DNA of 64,000 bases from Dipteronia dyeriana (lineage: Eukaryota > Streptophyta > Magnoliopsida > Sapindales > Sapindaceae), in contig CM065295.1 in the NCBI GenBank assembly GCA_032871835.1, positions 26,174,501-26,238,500 on the forward strand, read 5' to 3'. Shown one piece after another: positions 47,529-59,567 of this stretch. Made by a program: the position numbers and the translations under genes. The notes below the pieces were generated by a model. That model saw only the letters and a program-made list of their open reading frames with translations, was not told the DNA's origin and did no database searches. Positions within the stretch are counted from its first letter, which is position 1. Every line of letters starts with the position of its first letter.

Positions 47529-49222
47529 GATATGTGCTTTCCATTTGTGAGTTTTGGTTGAGGGAGGTTAACTTGAGGAGACCTTGTAGGATGAACTTGA
47601 GGTGGGCTTCTTGGTGCCACATTCACTTGAGCACTTTTTGAACACTCTCCTAGATCAAGCTTCTTTCTAGGAGTTTGATGAGGAGAAGACCCATTGAAGT
47701 TCATGCTTCTTACAAAAATGGTATTGCTTGGAGTGGAGGACATCTTGTCATCTTCAAACCCAAGCCCCTTCTTGTCACTTGGCCTCTTTTCAACATCTAG
47801 CATGTGGTCAAGTTTCTTGGTGCTAGAGTTCATCTTGGCCAACAAGTCTCTATCATCTTCAAGCTCTTTCTTTAACCCTTCTTCACTCCTTTTAGATCTT
47901 TCAAACTCTTCATTTAGTTGGTCAACTTGAGTTGAGAGATCTAGATTTTCTTCTTTTAATCTCTTGATCTCATTCTTGTTCTTTAATCTTGAGCTCTCAA
48001 ACTTGGCCATGTAGTCCTTGAGATCCATCTTATCCACACTTCCATTTATGGATTGTGATGAAGATCAATCATGACTTGAGTAGTTTCCCTCTTGACTATC
48101 ATTCTCTTCTTCACTGGCATCTTTGCTCCTAAGAGAGGATGTAAATGCTATGAAGTTAGCCATGAGTTCTTCATCATCCAAAGACTCATCTCCTTCATTA
48201 GAGTCATCACTTTCACTCCATGTGGCAGCCATCACTTTTCCCTTATTCTTGTTCTTGTGATTTGCATATTCCGGGGCAAAGTGACCTATTCCACCACATT
48301 CATAGCATTGGACTCCTTTCTTCTTGGTCTTCTCTTGCCTAGGCTCAAACTTCTTGAAGGGAGCCTTTTTCTTCAAGTCTTGACCCTTGGATCCAAAGCC
48401 TTTCTTATCGGACTTGTAGAATTTCTTGAACTTCCTCATTAGCAAGGCCATCTCTTCATCCGAGTCATCACCTTCCTCCTTCTCAACTTTGGAGGCTTTC
48501 AAAGCAATATCTTTTTGCTTCTTTGATGGTGTGGGGTTAGGACATTTCCTAGATTCATATGCTAGAAGCCTCCCAATCACTTCACTTGGCTTCATGTCTT
48601 AGTAACCACTATTTTCTTCCAAAGCCGTCACCTTAGACTCAAACCTATCGGGTAGAGATCTCATAATCTTCTGCTTGATCTTTCTATCCGAATAAGGATC
48701 ACCAAGTTGATGACTTTGGTTCACAATGTCCATCAACCTTATTTCAAAATCATTTAAGCACTCGTTCTCATCCATCTTGAGCAATTCGAATTGCGTTTGA
48801 AGAAATTGAAGCTTCGATTCCTTAACCACGTCGGTTCCCTCATGTGCAACTTCTAGGATATCCCATGCTTCCTTAGCTATCCTAGTGCTTTGAACCAACT
48901 TGTATTGGTTATCATCCATTGCACAAAGGATGACATGCATTGCCTTCCTATTCCACTTTGAAGCATCAAACTCTTGTGCATTCCACTGAACCTTTGGTTT
49001 GAGTACATCATCTCCTCCATCTGCGGGATTCATCATGGGTGGAGTGTAGCCATCTTCAACCGTCATCCATGCCCTATCATGAATTTGGCATATGTACGAC
49101 TCCATCTTGCTTTTCCAAGAGGCATAATTTAACCCGGTGAGGAGTGGAGGTCTAGTGCTGGAAGCTCCCTCATTGCCACCGTTTCCACTCATTGTGTTTA
49201 TGAATGAATGATATGAATGCAA
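47402..49222 (-). pseudogene. copia A gag, interrupted by two stops
   Basis: One frame runs from ATG 49222 (MHSYHSFINTM), through the copia gag core (LTGLNYASWKSKMESYI), a stop at 48599, MKPSEVIGRLLAYESRK, a zinc knuckle with the last Cys replaced (CYECGGIGHFAPEY), a stop at 48065, then an acidic/basic coiled coil (NEIKRLKEENLDLSTQVDQL) to 47402. Pol follows in another frame. The Cys-to-Tyr change would disable RNA binding by that knuckle. Confidence 0.9.
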
Positions 49223-49297
49223 GTGTATGAATGGTCAATACAAACAAACAAAATGCAATACACACCAAAATGAGCGAGGATCACCTATGTATGTCAA

Positions 49298-49316
49298 GGA
49301 ACCTGCTCTGATACCA
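49298..49316 (-). other. copia A primer-binding site (initiator tRNA-Met)
   Basis: In element sense TGGTATCAGAGCAGGTTCC, the classic complement of plant initiator tRNA-Met 3' end, two bases inside the 5' LTR end. Confidence 0.93.
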
Positions 49317-49318
49317 AT

Positions 49319-50920
49319 TAAAACAAATAATATGGTGTGTAATATTAATCTAGAGGGGGGGGGGGGGTGAATAGATTTTAATTAACTTTTACCCAATTTT
49401 CGTTAACAGTCAAGTTGACGAAAATACCCCTATTTAGTTACAAAGATACCACAAGTGTAATAAATGCGGAAATAGTAAAAACACTTGAGATATACGTGGA
49501 AACCCTCTAAATGGGAAAAACCATAGGTTGATGAGTGCGCCACACTAGAACCTCGAATCCACTAATGATAAAGGAATTATGCCCTAATCCCGGTTTAATC
49601 CTTCACCACTACCTAATCTCGGTATAAGTGAACCTAGTTCATCATGCTTGTGCTTTAAGCTACCTACTCCCGGAAGCAACACAAGTCTTACTTCTCAATG
49701 AAGAGATAAAGTGTCCTAAATGAATATATGATGATATTCAATGAACAAACAAGGCTAGGAGACCCTATATGCTTATCTAGGATAATGAGATGACAATTAA
49801 TGCAATCCTAGATATCAAGTGCTAAATGACATGTTCAAATAGCCTAGGCTAAACATAGATCAATCAATCCTATGAAGCTATCACAATACAACACTCAATC
49901 ATGTCATCACAACAATCTCTAATTTGTATCTAAAAATATTCTAAGAGAATATATTTAATTAAATAGATGGTTTAGTAAGCAAAACACTTAACTTGTAAGA
50001 AGATAGTGAAAAACTTACCAAACAAGATGTGATAAAACAACCCTGTCCATTTATGCACTCTAAATGAACTTAGATGATGCAATATGAAGATTTAATGCTC
50101 ATGGAAATGCTTTGAGTGATTAAAAATGAGTTCTTGGAAGTGTTTTTCCTTTGAAATGTGTTCTAAGGAAGAAATGTGATATTCTGAACTCATACACGAC
50201 CTTAAGGCATTGAGTTATACATATATATAAGATCCAATCAAAGTGAGGTCGTTTTGGAAAAAATGTTCCAGCTTCCTCTGCGTGCACTGGTGACGTGCGC
50301 TGGTCGAGCAACGCACCACCAATGCACAACCTATTTTTAAAGCAGGCACTGGTTGAGTGGCGCATCCCAGTAGCACAACACAAGCCCAGATTTTCTAGGA
50401 AGTTTGCGCTGGTGAGGCTGCACTAGACAAGTAGTGCACCACCAGCGTACATCTATATTTTTCAAATAAGCGCGGGTGCAGTAGCGCAGCTCAGTGGCAC
50501 ATGACTAGCGGCGGTCCACTGTGAATGTTGCGCTGGTGAGGTGCGCTGGTCGAGTAGCGCACCACCAGGGCAAGACCTATTTTTCAACACTCAAATGCCA
50601 AAAACAATAAGTTCAAGAGTGATGAAATTGCATCCTATTTTAATGCCTAGCATGACATACAACTTTCATAGCAAGATGCAAATAGGTCAACAAGAGTCAT
50701 TTAAACTAAAATGCACACAAGAAAACACTCAACATATAAGATCAAGAGTTATGCATGAATATGTGAGTGTGTGCAACTATCTCTTCAAAGTAAGTAAGCA
50801 CAAGAATTTTATCTTTGGTGCTTCTCCTCTTGAGGTATTGAGAGCCTAAGCTACCCTAACATGAACCCCAACAATGTGGTTGTTCACGAAATAAGCCAAT
50901 CCATAAATGAGGACTTTTCA
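49319..50920 (-). repeat. copia A 5' (inner) LTR
   Basis: Aligns along its length with 41219-42823, with scattered substitutions and a 13-base instead of 18-base G run. The LTR end next to the PBS reads TA instead of TG on the plus strand. 1602 bp. Confidence 0.93.
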
Positions 50921-51327
50921 ATCTCCCCCTTTGGCTATTTCGTGTCAAAACCACCACTCACATTGATCCTCACAAAACAAAAATAATATAAAAAACACCG
51001 GGAAGATATTCTACATTACAAAGAGATAATCATATAAAAAACTTCAAGTCTTCAATCTCTTGTAGAATTATCAACCCTACACACAAGGCAAGCACAAATA
51101 CTTTTTTCCCAAACCAAGTGCATGTGAGATGATCAAGTGAATATAAAACAAAAGCATTTGCATTTAGAAATATGAGTATGATATCATGAAATGCTCATGC
51201 AATGCTCCCCCTTAACGGGTTACTCCCCCTACATGCAATGCAATGCTCCCCCTCAAAGCCAACATATGCTACTCCCCTAATAGGTCATTGCTACTCCCTC
51301 TTTTTGTCATGATATAGGCAAAGGAGA
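50921..51327 (-). mobile_element. remnant of a second copia A interior (3' end)
   Basis: Matches 42824-43232, the region just before the 3' LTR, including the purine tract and the GCTACTCCC repeats, ending GCAAAGGAGAAG where it jumps into LTR sequence. Confidence 0.92.
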
Positions 51328-51509
51328 AGATCAAGAGTTATGCATGAATATGTGAGTGTGTGCAACTATCTCTTCAAAGTAAGTAAGCACAAGAATTTTA
51401 CCTTTGGTGCTTCTCCTCTTGAGGTCTTGAGAGCCTAAGCTACCCTTACATGAACCCTAACAATGTGGTTGTTCACGAAATAAGCCAATCCATAAATGAG
51501 GACTTTTCA
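51328..51509 (-). repeat. truncated outer LTR of the copia A tandem
   Basis: The first 182 bp (element sense) of a third LTR copy, matching 50738-50920. Its outer end carries the CA terminus and the target duplication. The inner end joins interior sequence at AAG shared by both partners. Confidence 0.92.
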
Positions 51510-51650
51510 AAATTATTCTGAATGTTATTGTACTTGTTGGTGTAATCAATCAATTGTAGACCTGAAGTCTGAATGTTTGGTAGTTTGGAATTATTCTCAA
51601 TTACAGTTAGGAATTATGGTTCTCATTTACAAATTGGAATGCTTAACTAT

Positions 51651-52008
51651 GTTTGGAGTGCCTAACATCATTTGGAATTCCAAACAAAGTTTGGAACTTC
51701 TAACAGAGTTTAGAATTCCAAACAAGGTTACAAAATCCAAACGCTGTTAGGAATTGCTAACAGCGTTGGGGAATTCCTAACATTGTTGGGGAATTCGTAA
51801 CATCGTTAGGAAATTTCCAACGCTGTTAGGAACAGAGTTTGGAATTCCAAACGAGATTAGGAAATTCAAACGATGTTAGGAATTCCTAACAGTGTTGGGA
51901 ATTCCTAACAGTGTTGGGAAATTCCCAAAGTTGTTAGGAATTCCTAACAACGTTTGGATTTCCTAACCTCGTTTGGAATTCCAAATGAGGTTAGAAATTC
52001 CAAACAAG
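51651..52008. repeat. array 1: 16-bp palindromes with 3-nt spacers
   Basis: Nineteen units of consensus GTTxGGAATTCCxAAC separated by three variable bases (ATC, AAA, AGA, AAG, GCT, AGC, ATT, ATC, GCT, AGA, GAG, GAT, AGT, AGT, GTT, AAC, CTC, GAG, AAG). Examples: GTTAGGAATTCCTAAC, GTTTGGAATTCCAAAC. Some units gain one base and one is truncated. No protein is encoded. It lies in the MULE next to copia A. Confidence 0.95.
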
Positions 52009-52900
52009 TGTAATAAAAAAGTTATGCTGTAATCAAACAAGGTTATGAATTTTCTTGCAAATATAGTTAGATGATTTGAATTTTATTTTAACAGTTTTAT
52101 GTTATATTTCAGGAAAATTGAATGGGAGAAGAGGTTGATTTGTTAGAAAAGGTTTCAGAACATTCGATACATGGTGAATCCAGCAACTCGGTCTAAGTCG
52201 ATAAAGTCAAGTATTTCAGAACATACTTATGTTTAAATCTTTGACGATCTAGAATAGTCTTGTGAAAATATATTGTAGTGTAGGTTTTAAAACAACATTA
52301 TCTCTCTTGATATCTATGATTTTTGAATTCTGTTAGGCCATGTGATGAATGTAACAAATTGTTGCAGGAATATTTCAATGTAAATGGCTAATTGGATTAA
52401 AGTGTTATCAATATAGTATTGGCAATGGTTGCAGAATTCAATATATTTCATATCAAAATGTAGCTGTGGCAGGAATATTTCATTGTAAGTGGCAGGAATA
52501 TATTCAATCCAGTGGTAATGAATATATGCAGATGTTGTATCCATATTTTGACCGTCACAAACTGTAGATTTTTTTTTTCAATGTAACAAACTGATGTATA
52601 ATATATCAAGTAACCAAATGTTGTATTTAGACATGAAAAAATCTATTTTGGTTACTTTTCTTAAAAACCGTAGATTTTTTTCTTCTTTTTTTCTTAAAAA
52701 ATATTTAGACATGCAAGTAACTATTTAGGACAACTATTACAACAACATCTATCAAATTCGTTAACATTATACACAAAAATGTACTAGTTAACAATACATA
52801 ACACTGTCAACATTACATAACTTCCATCAAATCCGTTAACATTACACAAAATGTACTAAACAAATGTAATAATGTACCAAACAACATATCGTGTCATCTA
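52009..52900. other. MULE interior between the arrays, no intact gene
   Basis: AT-rich. An AG acceptor at about 52099 precedes a short frame MGEEVDLLEKVSEHSIHGES that ends in a stop at once; origin unknown. TGTAATAATGTACCAAAC-type repeats occur at 52730-52900. Confidence 0.4.
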
Positions 52901-52926
52901 GGTACTGTTGTGACACATAATGAGGT

Positions 52927-53210
52927 TCACGTTTTCACAACAGAATTTTCACAAAAGAACATTTGCACATCATCATCATTCACAACTTCAAACGATGCTA
53001 AAGCCTCCGGCGAGTTAAACAAATACTTCATTTTGATGGAGAACTCGTTAGGATTGACATTAACAAGACCGGATATGATGTCTTCTAACGATTCATACGA
53101 GGTTTCCCTTGAAACTGAAATTAGTCTTGACTTTCCAGATTGATACTTGAACTTCTCACCACTTTCACTCCATTCCCATCGTATAAAACAATGAACCAAA
53201 CTTTATCCAT
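52927..53210 (-). pseudogene. MULE transposase (mudrA-like) N-terminal fragment
   Basis: From ATG 53210: MDKVWFIVLYDG, then after a frame change WSESGEKFKYQSGKSRLISV, SYESLEDIISGLVNVNPNEF and FEVVNDDDVQMFFCENS, stop. This is the N-terminal domain typical of plant mudrA-type proteins, with the hallmark NDDDV. The catalytic DDE and SWIM parts are absent. The orientation, reading inward from the right TIR, is as expected for a MULE. Confidence 0.8.
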
Positions 53211-53330
53211 GAAACCTTTCAAATGAATAAGAAATTCATGATTAAATTTTTTTAAAAATATTCTATACTCATGGTACCGTGAATTTATAAAACATTCTAA
53301 ATACAAATTAAGTTAAAATCTTGATACCAC

Positions 53331-53592
53331 TAGAATTCCTAACTGTGTTGGGAATTCCCAACACAGTAGGAATTCCCAACGCAGTTAGGAAATCCAAACT
53401 GAGTTATGAATTCCAAACACAGTTGGGAATACCTAACGCAGTTGGGAATTCCTAACAGTATTGAGAATTCCTAACGCAATTGAGAATTCCTAACGGTGTT
53501 GGGAATTCCCAATGCAGTCAGGAAGTTAGGAATTTCCTAACCGTGTTAGGAATTCCTATCTACGTTGGGAATTCCCAATAGCGTTGGGAAAA
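53331..53592. repeat. array 2: 16-bp palindromes with 3-nt spacers
   Basis: Thirteen to fourteen units of the same type as array 1, with more GTTGGGAATTCCCAAC and GTTGGGAATTCCTAAC forms and spacers such as TGT, ACA, GCA, TGA, AGT, GGT, CGT, TAC. It lies just upstream of the mudrA fragment in that gene's sense, possibly its promoter side. Confidence 0.95.
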
Positions 53593-54362
53593 CTGGGCTG
53601 AATATTTTTTTTTTAAATGTTACCAATTCTAAGGATTCAATCCAATAATGGAAAATTAACCACACCAACATCAAATTCACATAACACCCATGCTCTATTA
53701 CATTAATATCAACTATTTTGACAAAAATAAGAAACCCTAATGTACAAATTAAACTAAAAAAATTATTCAAACAAGAAAAAATCCTTAAATTTATGAATAA
53801 AATTAAAATTGATCACACCAACATTAAATTCAACCAAGACCCATGCTCTATTATATTCATGAAAGCTATTTTAACAAAAATTAGCAACCTTAATGCACAA
53901 AGGAAAGTGAATAAGAGATTAAAAAAAAACTTTAGATTTATGTTTAAACTATAAATTGATCACAACTACATCAAATAAACATAAGACCCATGCTTTATTA
54001 TGTAAATATAAACTATTTCCATAACAAAAATTATACAAGCACAACAAAAATTACACAAATCCGAGATTCAAGTAAAAAAATTCAAAACAAAACTTACCTC
54101 AAAGCTTGAATATAAAGAACCCTTGTGGTGGATGAATATTTTGGAGTTTCTCAATGTTGGAGAATTTAAATAATAACTAAAATACAAAATGAAGGAAGAG
54201 AAAGAAAATTTCGGAAAGAAGAATGGTAGAGAAATGAAGATGGGGTGTTGTGGTGGAGAGAGGTGGAAATAAGAGGAAGGGGATAATAGGTATAGAATTG
54301 GTAGGATAAGTGAAATAAAAAAAAATGAAGTAAGGGTATAGTAGTATTTACACACAAAAAAC
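53593..54362. other. MULE right subterminal region
   Basis: AT-rich, with ACCCATGCTCTATTA repeated three times (about 53690, 53830, 53987) with AACATCAAATTCA nearby, a subterminal repeat. The Ser/Phe-rich minus-strand frames are low complexity. Confidence 0.5.
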
Positions 54363-54441
54363 GAGTTAGTTTTGCAAGTTTTTCAAAAAGAGGTTAGTTA
54401 TTAACTTGAGCCTTCCAAAATGGTTAGTTTTCAATAAAACC

Positions 54442-55762
54442 ATTTAAAAAATATCTCACATCTTTAAAAGATAATCAGATATTTATTTTTGAATCTAAAC
54501 ATTTTAAATATTTAATTTAATAAAATAAAATAATCATATTATCTTATTCTATTTAAAATCAAATATCAATTAACACCCTCCATTTAGTGATTAATAACAT
54601 AATTAAATAATTTTATTATTTAATTTATTTAATCACCAATATTCTTTAATTAAATAATCTCGTTATTCAATTAATTCCTGAATATGTATGTGTCACTTTC
54701 GTAACACAGTTAATTGGACAATCTAATTAATTAACCATGACCCTTGTTACCTAAATCAATCAGGCTAGCAAGGGGACCTAATATACCTACAACATTTTGA
54801 GCTTCAATAATCATCGGAATCATTAATTAAACTCTTTAATTAATATTCCTTGATTATTAACTCCGGTGTTATTCCACTAAAAAGTTGAAGTTGTACTCTC
54901 TCAACTGTACACACCTTTATACAGACCGAAACAACTCGATGTCCATCGATTTAGCTATTACACATGGTGTGATCGTCCACAGTAGTTCATAATTAGAACT
55001 GGGTTATAATGTCCGTTATACCCCTCTAATTATATATATCCTTTAAGTACCGTTGATTCTCAAATAGATAATAAATCCTATTTCCTTTCGGAATTAGAAG
55101 AGCGTTTATATTGTCCAATCCCCGAATCAACCCTTTAGGGAACTACTATCTACTTCTCACAAGAAAGAGTGGATTCCACGATTGTGTACAAACCTTCTCA
55201 GCCATAAGCCAAACCGCAATCCCAACATACGAAAAATATTGATTAGGAACTGCATCCGACCTCACTCATGGTATATCAAAGACCACGATCTAACCTGAAG
55301 GAGTCGATAAGACACTCAGGTTTAAGATCACCTATATATAGTCATCATTAGTTGATATATATGAATCACATCGGTAAACGGATCTTGGTGAGAGATTCAT
55401 ATAGATTGTGACCCTGTCATGTATGATCACATCATACAAGGTGCCTCCATTCTCATATCTTCATATGAATGATTCATGATAGAATCACTGTACATTACAG
55501 AATGGACCGCAACTATAGATTAACCATAAATAAAGTACCCAGCTTTATTTGCTATCTATGGACTCTTTATATTGCACGCCTCTAATTGTATCAATCTGTA
55601 TAGGACACTCATATACATAGTTCGAGATTAAATCCGACAATCTAGGATGTTAATATGCACAAGTTATAAAATAAACAACACAATAAGAATGAATTAAAAT
55701 TTTCTTTTATTTATTTCATAAATCCATTTACAAATTACATCTTTAGGGTATAAACCCCAACA
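54442..55762 (-). mobile_element. copia B 3' LTR, right part
   Basis: In element sense begins TGTTGGGGTTTATACCCTAAAG (55762 leftwards), directly after the interior's purine-rich TGCAAGTGGGAGAT. The rest of this LTR is at 37302-37980 on the other side of the MULE. Confidence 0.75.
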
Positions 55763-57092
55763 ATCTCCCACTTGCACTAAAGCATGTAAGGCATGTTAGA
55801 CCATTTAGGTGACCCGAAAACACTTTAGTCAGTAAGGTCTTCATGGATTAGCATGATTGTCTTGTGATCTTTATGACAATCACATATCCTCTCTACATTA
55901 TCTCTCTAATGAGATGATACTTTCTCTCTATATTCTTCCCTTTCTTGTGGCTTCTTGGTTATTTGGAATTAGCCACAACACCAATGTTATCATAATAAAA
56001 TGCGATGGGCTTATCCAAATCTAAACAACTTCCAGATCACACAAGGACTTACGGAGTCAACCAGACTCTTCAACAGTTTTACAAGCGGCTACATATTTGG
56101 CTTCCATGGTGGAGTCAGCAATGACTCCACCATCTAGGGTGCATACTGATCCAGACGTGGATTTCCTAGAATCCCTACCTGACTGGAAATTAGAATCTGT
56201 GTATCTTAATGAGATCAAATCATGTTCGGAATACACTAGTATACAGTTTCTCGTTCTCTAAAAATACTTGAGAATAGTCTTGATAGCAACCAAATGATCC
56301 AATCCTGGGTTAGAATGGTACTTGCTACTACTCCTACTGTATAGCAGATGTCCAATCTCATGTATAATATAGCATACATGAGACTACCTACTGATGATGC
56401 ATAGGGTCACGTCTCATATCCTCAACTTCTTGAGGTGTCTTAGGACACTGTTCCTTAGACAAGTGAACTCCATGCTTGGAAGGTAAATTACCTTTCTTGG
56501 AGTCTTGCATAAAAAATCGTACAAGAAACTTATCGATATATGATGTTTGAGATAGTTCTATGAGTTTGTTCTTACGATCCCTTATGAGCTGGATTCCTAG
56601 AACATAACTCGCCTCTCCCAAATTTTTCATTTGGAATTAGCTAGCTAGCCATCCCTTTACCTTAGATAACACTCCCACATCATTCCCAATGAGTAGGATG
56701 TCGTCCATGTATAGGACCAAGAAAACTATTTTCTTATCAATGATGCGCTTGTAGACACAAGGCTCATTAACGTTCTTCTTGAAGCCATAGGTTTTGATCA
56801 CTTTATCAAACCTAATGTTCCAAGATCTAGATGCTTGCTTAAGTCCATAGATAGACCTTTGCAGTTAGTAAACCTTTTGCTCTTGATCTGAAAATACAAA
56901 TCCATTTGGTTGTATTATATAGATTCTCTCATCAAGATTGTCATTCAAGAATGCAGTCTTAACATCCATTTGTCAAATTTCATAATCGAAAAGGCAAAAA
57001 TGGAATAAGAGAATCTTAATAGACATAAACATGGCTACTAACGAGAAGGTCTCTTCTGGATATAACCCTTGGCCACTAGCCTTGCCTTGAAG
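55763..57092 (-). pseudogene. copia B RT 3' part and RNase H, decayed
   Basis: Reading leftwards: RLVAKGYIQKRP near 57085, the catalytic YMDDILLIGND at about 56670-56715, MKNLGEASYVLGIQLIRDR (56630 leftwards), MQDSKKGNLPSKHGVHLSK, then RNase H with AKYVAACKTVEE and DMYI-like C-terminal residues around 55800. Many stops. The sequence is closest to the large plant Ty1/copia group with 'MKDLGEASYVLGI' signatures; lineage not assigned. Confidence 0.85.
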
Positions 57093-59567
57093 TGTAGGGA
57101 AAAACGGGTTCAAAACGCAACGAAAGCGTGATAAAAACGAAATTTAGGGTTTACGTATAAATACAATTTTTCCCTTTATACAACGAGAACCTTAACCCTT
57201 AGATTAATTGATGTATATAAAAGTATCGTACCTTTTTCGCGTGACTATTGAACAAGCACCGAATTGATTCCGCAAGATCCTTCAATCCAATCACGAACGT
57301 GAATCACCTAGGAGTGTGGGCTCCCTTTCTTTAAATTGTATTCTTGAGGATGGAGACAATGCAAAAATCTTTTCTTTGTTAGTTACAAATATCCTCCAAG
57401 AGAAAAATCCAAGAACGTCCGGTCACTTGTGAATTATCAATCAATTTGATTGAAACTCGCGTGAACCTTGATTCGATGTTGTACACAAAACCCTTTTGAT
57501 GTAAAGGTTATTAGTATACTATCGAAAACAAAAACGTTCCCCTTTTTTCTCTACTTGGCTGAATTCCCACACTATTGCTTAAAGATGATCGAATTTCGTC
57601 TAGAATAAAAATAGATTTTTCTCCCTCAAAATTCCAGTGATGACTAGATTCTTCTCTTAGAAAAATTAACTTGACCGAAATTCACCTCTAAATTACCTTA
57701 CGGCTGGCCGAATTTATCATGCTCATATATATAGGATCATAAATCATTTCCTAAGAAGGATTTACTTGGTTGACAAGAATCCTTTCCTTAGGTGGATTTA
57801 TTTGGTAGTTAAGAATCCTTAGCTAAAAGGAAATCTAAGTTCTCCTATATTCCTATGGGCTGGCCGAATTTCATCTTTTTGATTTGGATTAGGAGAGTTT
57901 ATTCTTTCCTAAGAAGGATTACTTGATGGACAAGAGTCCTATCCTTAGGTAGATTAACTTGGTGGTTATGAATCCTTTTCAAAGAAGAATTCTACCACTA
58001 AGTAATTTTACTTGGTGACCAAGAATCTTTTTCCAAAAAGAATTCATTCCTACACCAAGACTCTTAATCCAACTCAATAGTGTATTTGTAACCATATTAA
58101 AGACTTCATAATTTGATTAGATAAATAATTCCTTTTATTTATCTACTTATCAAATATAGTCTTTAACATTAACTATACTACCAACAATAGTAAAGTTTTA
58201 GGAGTCCATCTCCTATTAGGAAAAATATTTTGACTTTTAATTAAATAATTAATTAATCAACAAATTAATTAATTTCCATTTAATTAAATAATAAAATAAA
58301 AAATAATATATTTAAGCTATTCACAATAGCCTTTGCTGCCCATAACAAATATAAGGGTCATATATTATTTTTCTTATTTTATTAAATCCATTGGACTTTA
58401 ATAAGAAGTCCACATGTGAACTAAACCTATTCTTACAAAAAGAAACAAGTTCTCATGCCTTATTACAATTCTAGTGGACCCCTAAATTGGTCCGGTAGAA
58501 TATATCAAGTGATCCAAGCAAGTTCGTGGGATTGGGGATCTTGACGGGCTATCTAAATTTAAGCTCCAATAGACACAACCCAATCACAATCAACAAATGA
58601 TTCACTTAGGTCCGATCTATTTAATTTTAGTTCATTCCACTAAAGAACTAAAATTGAACTCTTAAATAAAGATAGAATAAGTTGATGTCACTCACTCATA
58701 CCCTAGATAACCTTATTGGAGAAAGTGTATCCTCGTGAAGAATACCAGTAATCGTCAAGAGCTCATAGACCGCATATAGCTCTCCAAGTTACCATATTTA
58801 CTCATATGACCACATTTTGAATTTGGATATTTTGACTTGTCCAGAAGCCATGTTTCAATAGACACTATTGAAAACTTAACGTTAAGATTTAATATCCAAT
58901 ACCTCAAAACATCCATATGATGGTATTCTACTCTCATTCAATAAATGGAGCCACGATGTCCATATCTATAAATGAAGTCCCCTATCGATTAACAAATGAA
59001 TACCACCAAACTATCGAGGATAGACTATGCTATATAATCGTACTCATTGATAGCTCAAATGATAACACTTGCAACCATAAGTCCATCATTTATCTCAGGA
59101 TTGAGATAGACTCTCCGATTGTCTTCAAATGAAAACTTTTATCCATTGACCGTTCTAGATAAAGTATTTCATTTTGATCCTATTCAATGCACCCAGTGCA
59201 CTAGATTTTTTTGCATAAAGACACTACACTTTGATGATTTTAGACTCATCATAACACATTTGATCCCACTCAAATGCTAGCAAAAGAATCTACAACTTTG
59301 ACACGATAAAGGTGCCCAACCTTCTATCTTAAGTTGTGAATATTATTCAAGACTAACTAAAAAATTGTGTCTACCTTATACATATCTAGATGTATGAACA
59401 ATTCTTCTTTTCTCATAGTCTTTTGACCTTATGATTATTTACTTTTGACAATTATAATAATTAAACTATAAATACTATAAGATTTGTTAAACTAGAAATC
59501 ACTTTATTCATATGAGAAGATTGTTAATTACAATATTACACTCTTGCTATCGAGCATAATCCTAACA
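57093..59567 (-). mobile_element. solo LTR (family C) inserted in copia B RT
   Basis: In its sense starts TGTTAGGATTATGCTCGATAGC and ends GTTTTTCCCTACA. The 2475-bp unit interrupts copia B precisely between KVETF and KARLVAKG. Target duplication is TGAAG/TGAAT (57088-57092, 59568-59572), 4 of 5 bases. No interior domains, so it is a solo LTR left by recombination. Confidence 0.85.

Larger units (their letters stand above)
41219..51509 (-). mobile_element. copia A, Sire/Maximus-like, with extra truncated unit
   Basis: Flanked by an exact 5-bp duplication AAATT (41214-41218, 51510-51514). From right to left: partial LTR 51509-51328, 3' interior remnant 51327-50921, full LTR 50920-49319, PBS, gag, pol, PPT, full LTR 42823-41219. 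The long gag with coiled coil, two zinc knuckles and the purine tract AAAGGGGGAGA fit the Sire/Maximus lineage (inference). Coding is broken by at least five stops, a gag/pol frame change and an RT deletion, so it cannot move on its own. Confidence 0.92.
37981..54441. mobile_element. Mutator-like element (MULE) with captured host exons
   Basis: Terminal inverted repeats of about 85 bp: left GGGTTTTATTGAAAATTAACC...TTGCAAAACTAACTC (37981-38063), right its inverted match from GAGTTAGTTTTGCAAGTTTT to TTTTCAATAAAACC (54363-54441). The right side encodes a mudrA N-terminal fragment, which identifies the superfamily. The left side carries VOZ1 exons. A/T-rich flanks (TTAAAAAAAA and TTTAAAAAA) could be a decayed 9-bp duplication. 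Without the 10.3-kb copia A it is about 6.2 kb. Confidence 0.78.

Noticed and set aside
51651..53592. CRISPR array
   Set aside because: Repeats are degenerate palindromes with 3-base spacers in a plant transposon; no cas genes, no 25-40-bp spacers.
54068..54357. Phe/Ser-rich minus-strand frames
   Set aside because: Low-complexity purine/pyrimidine strand bias near the MULE right end.
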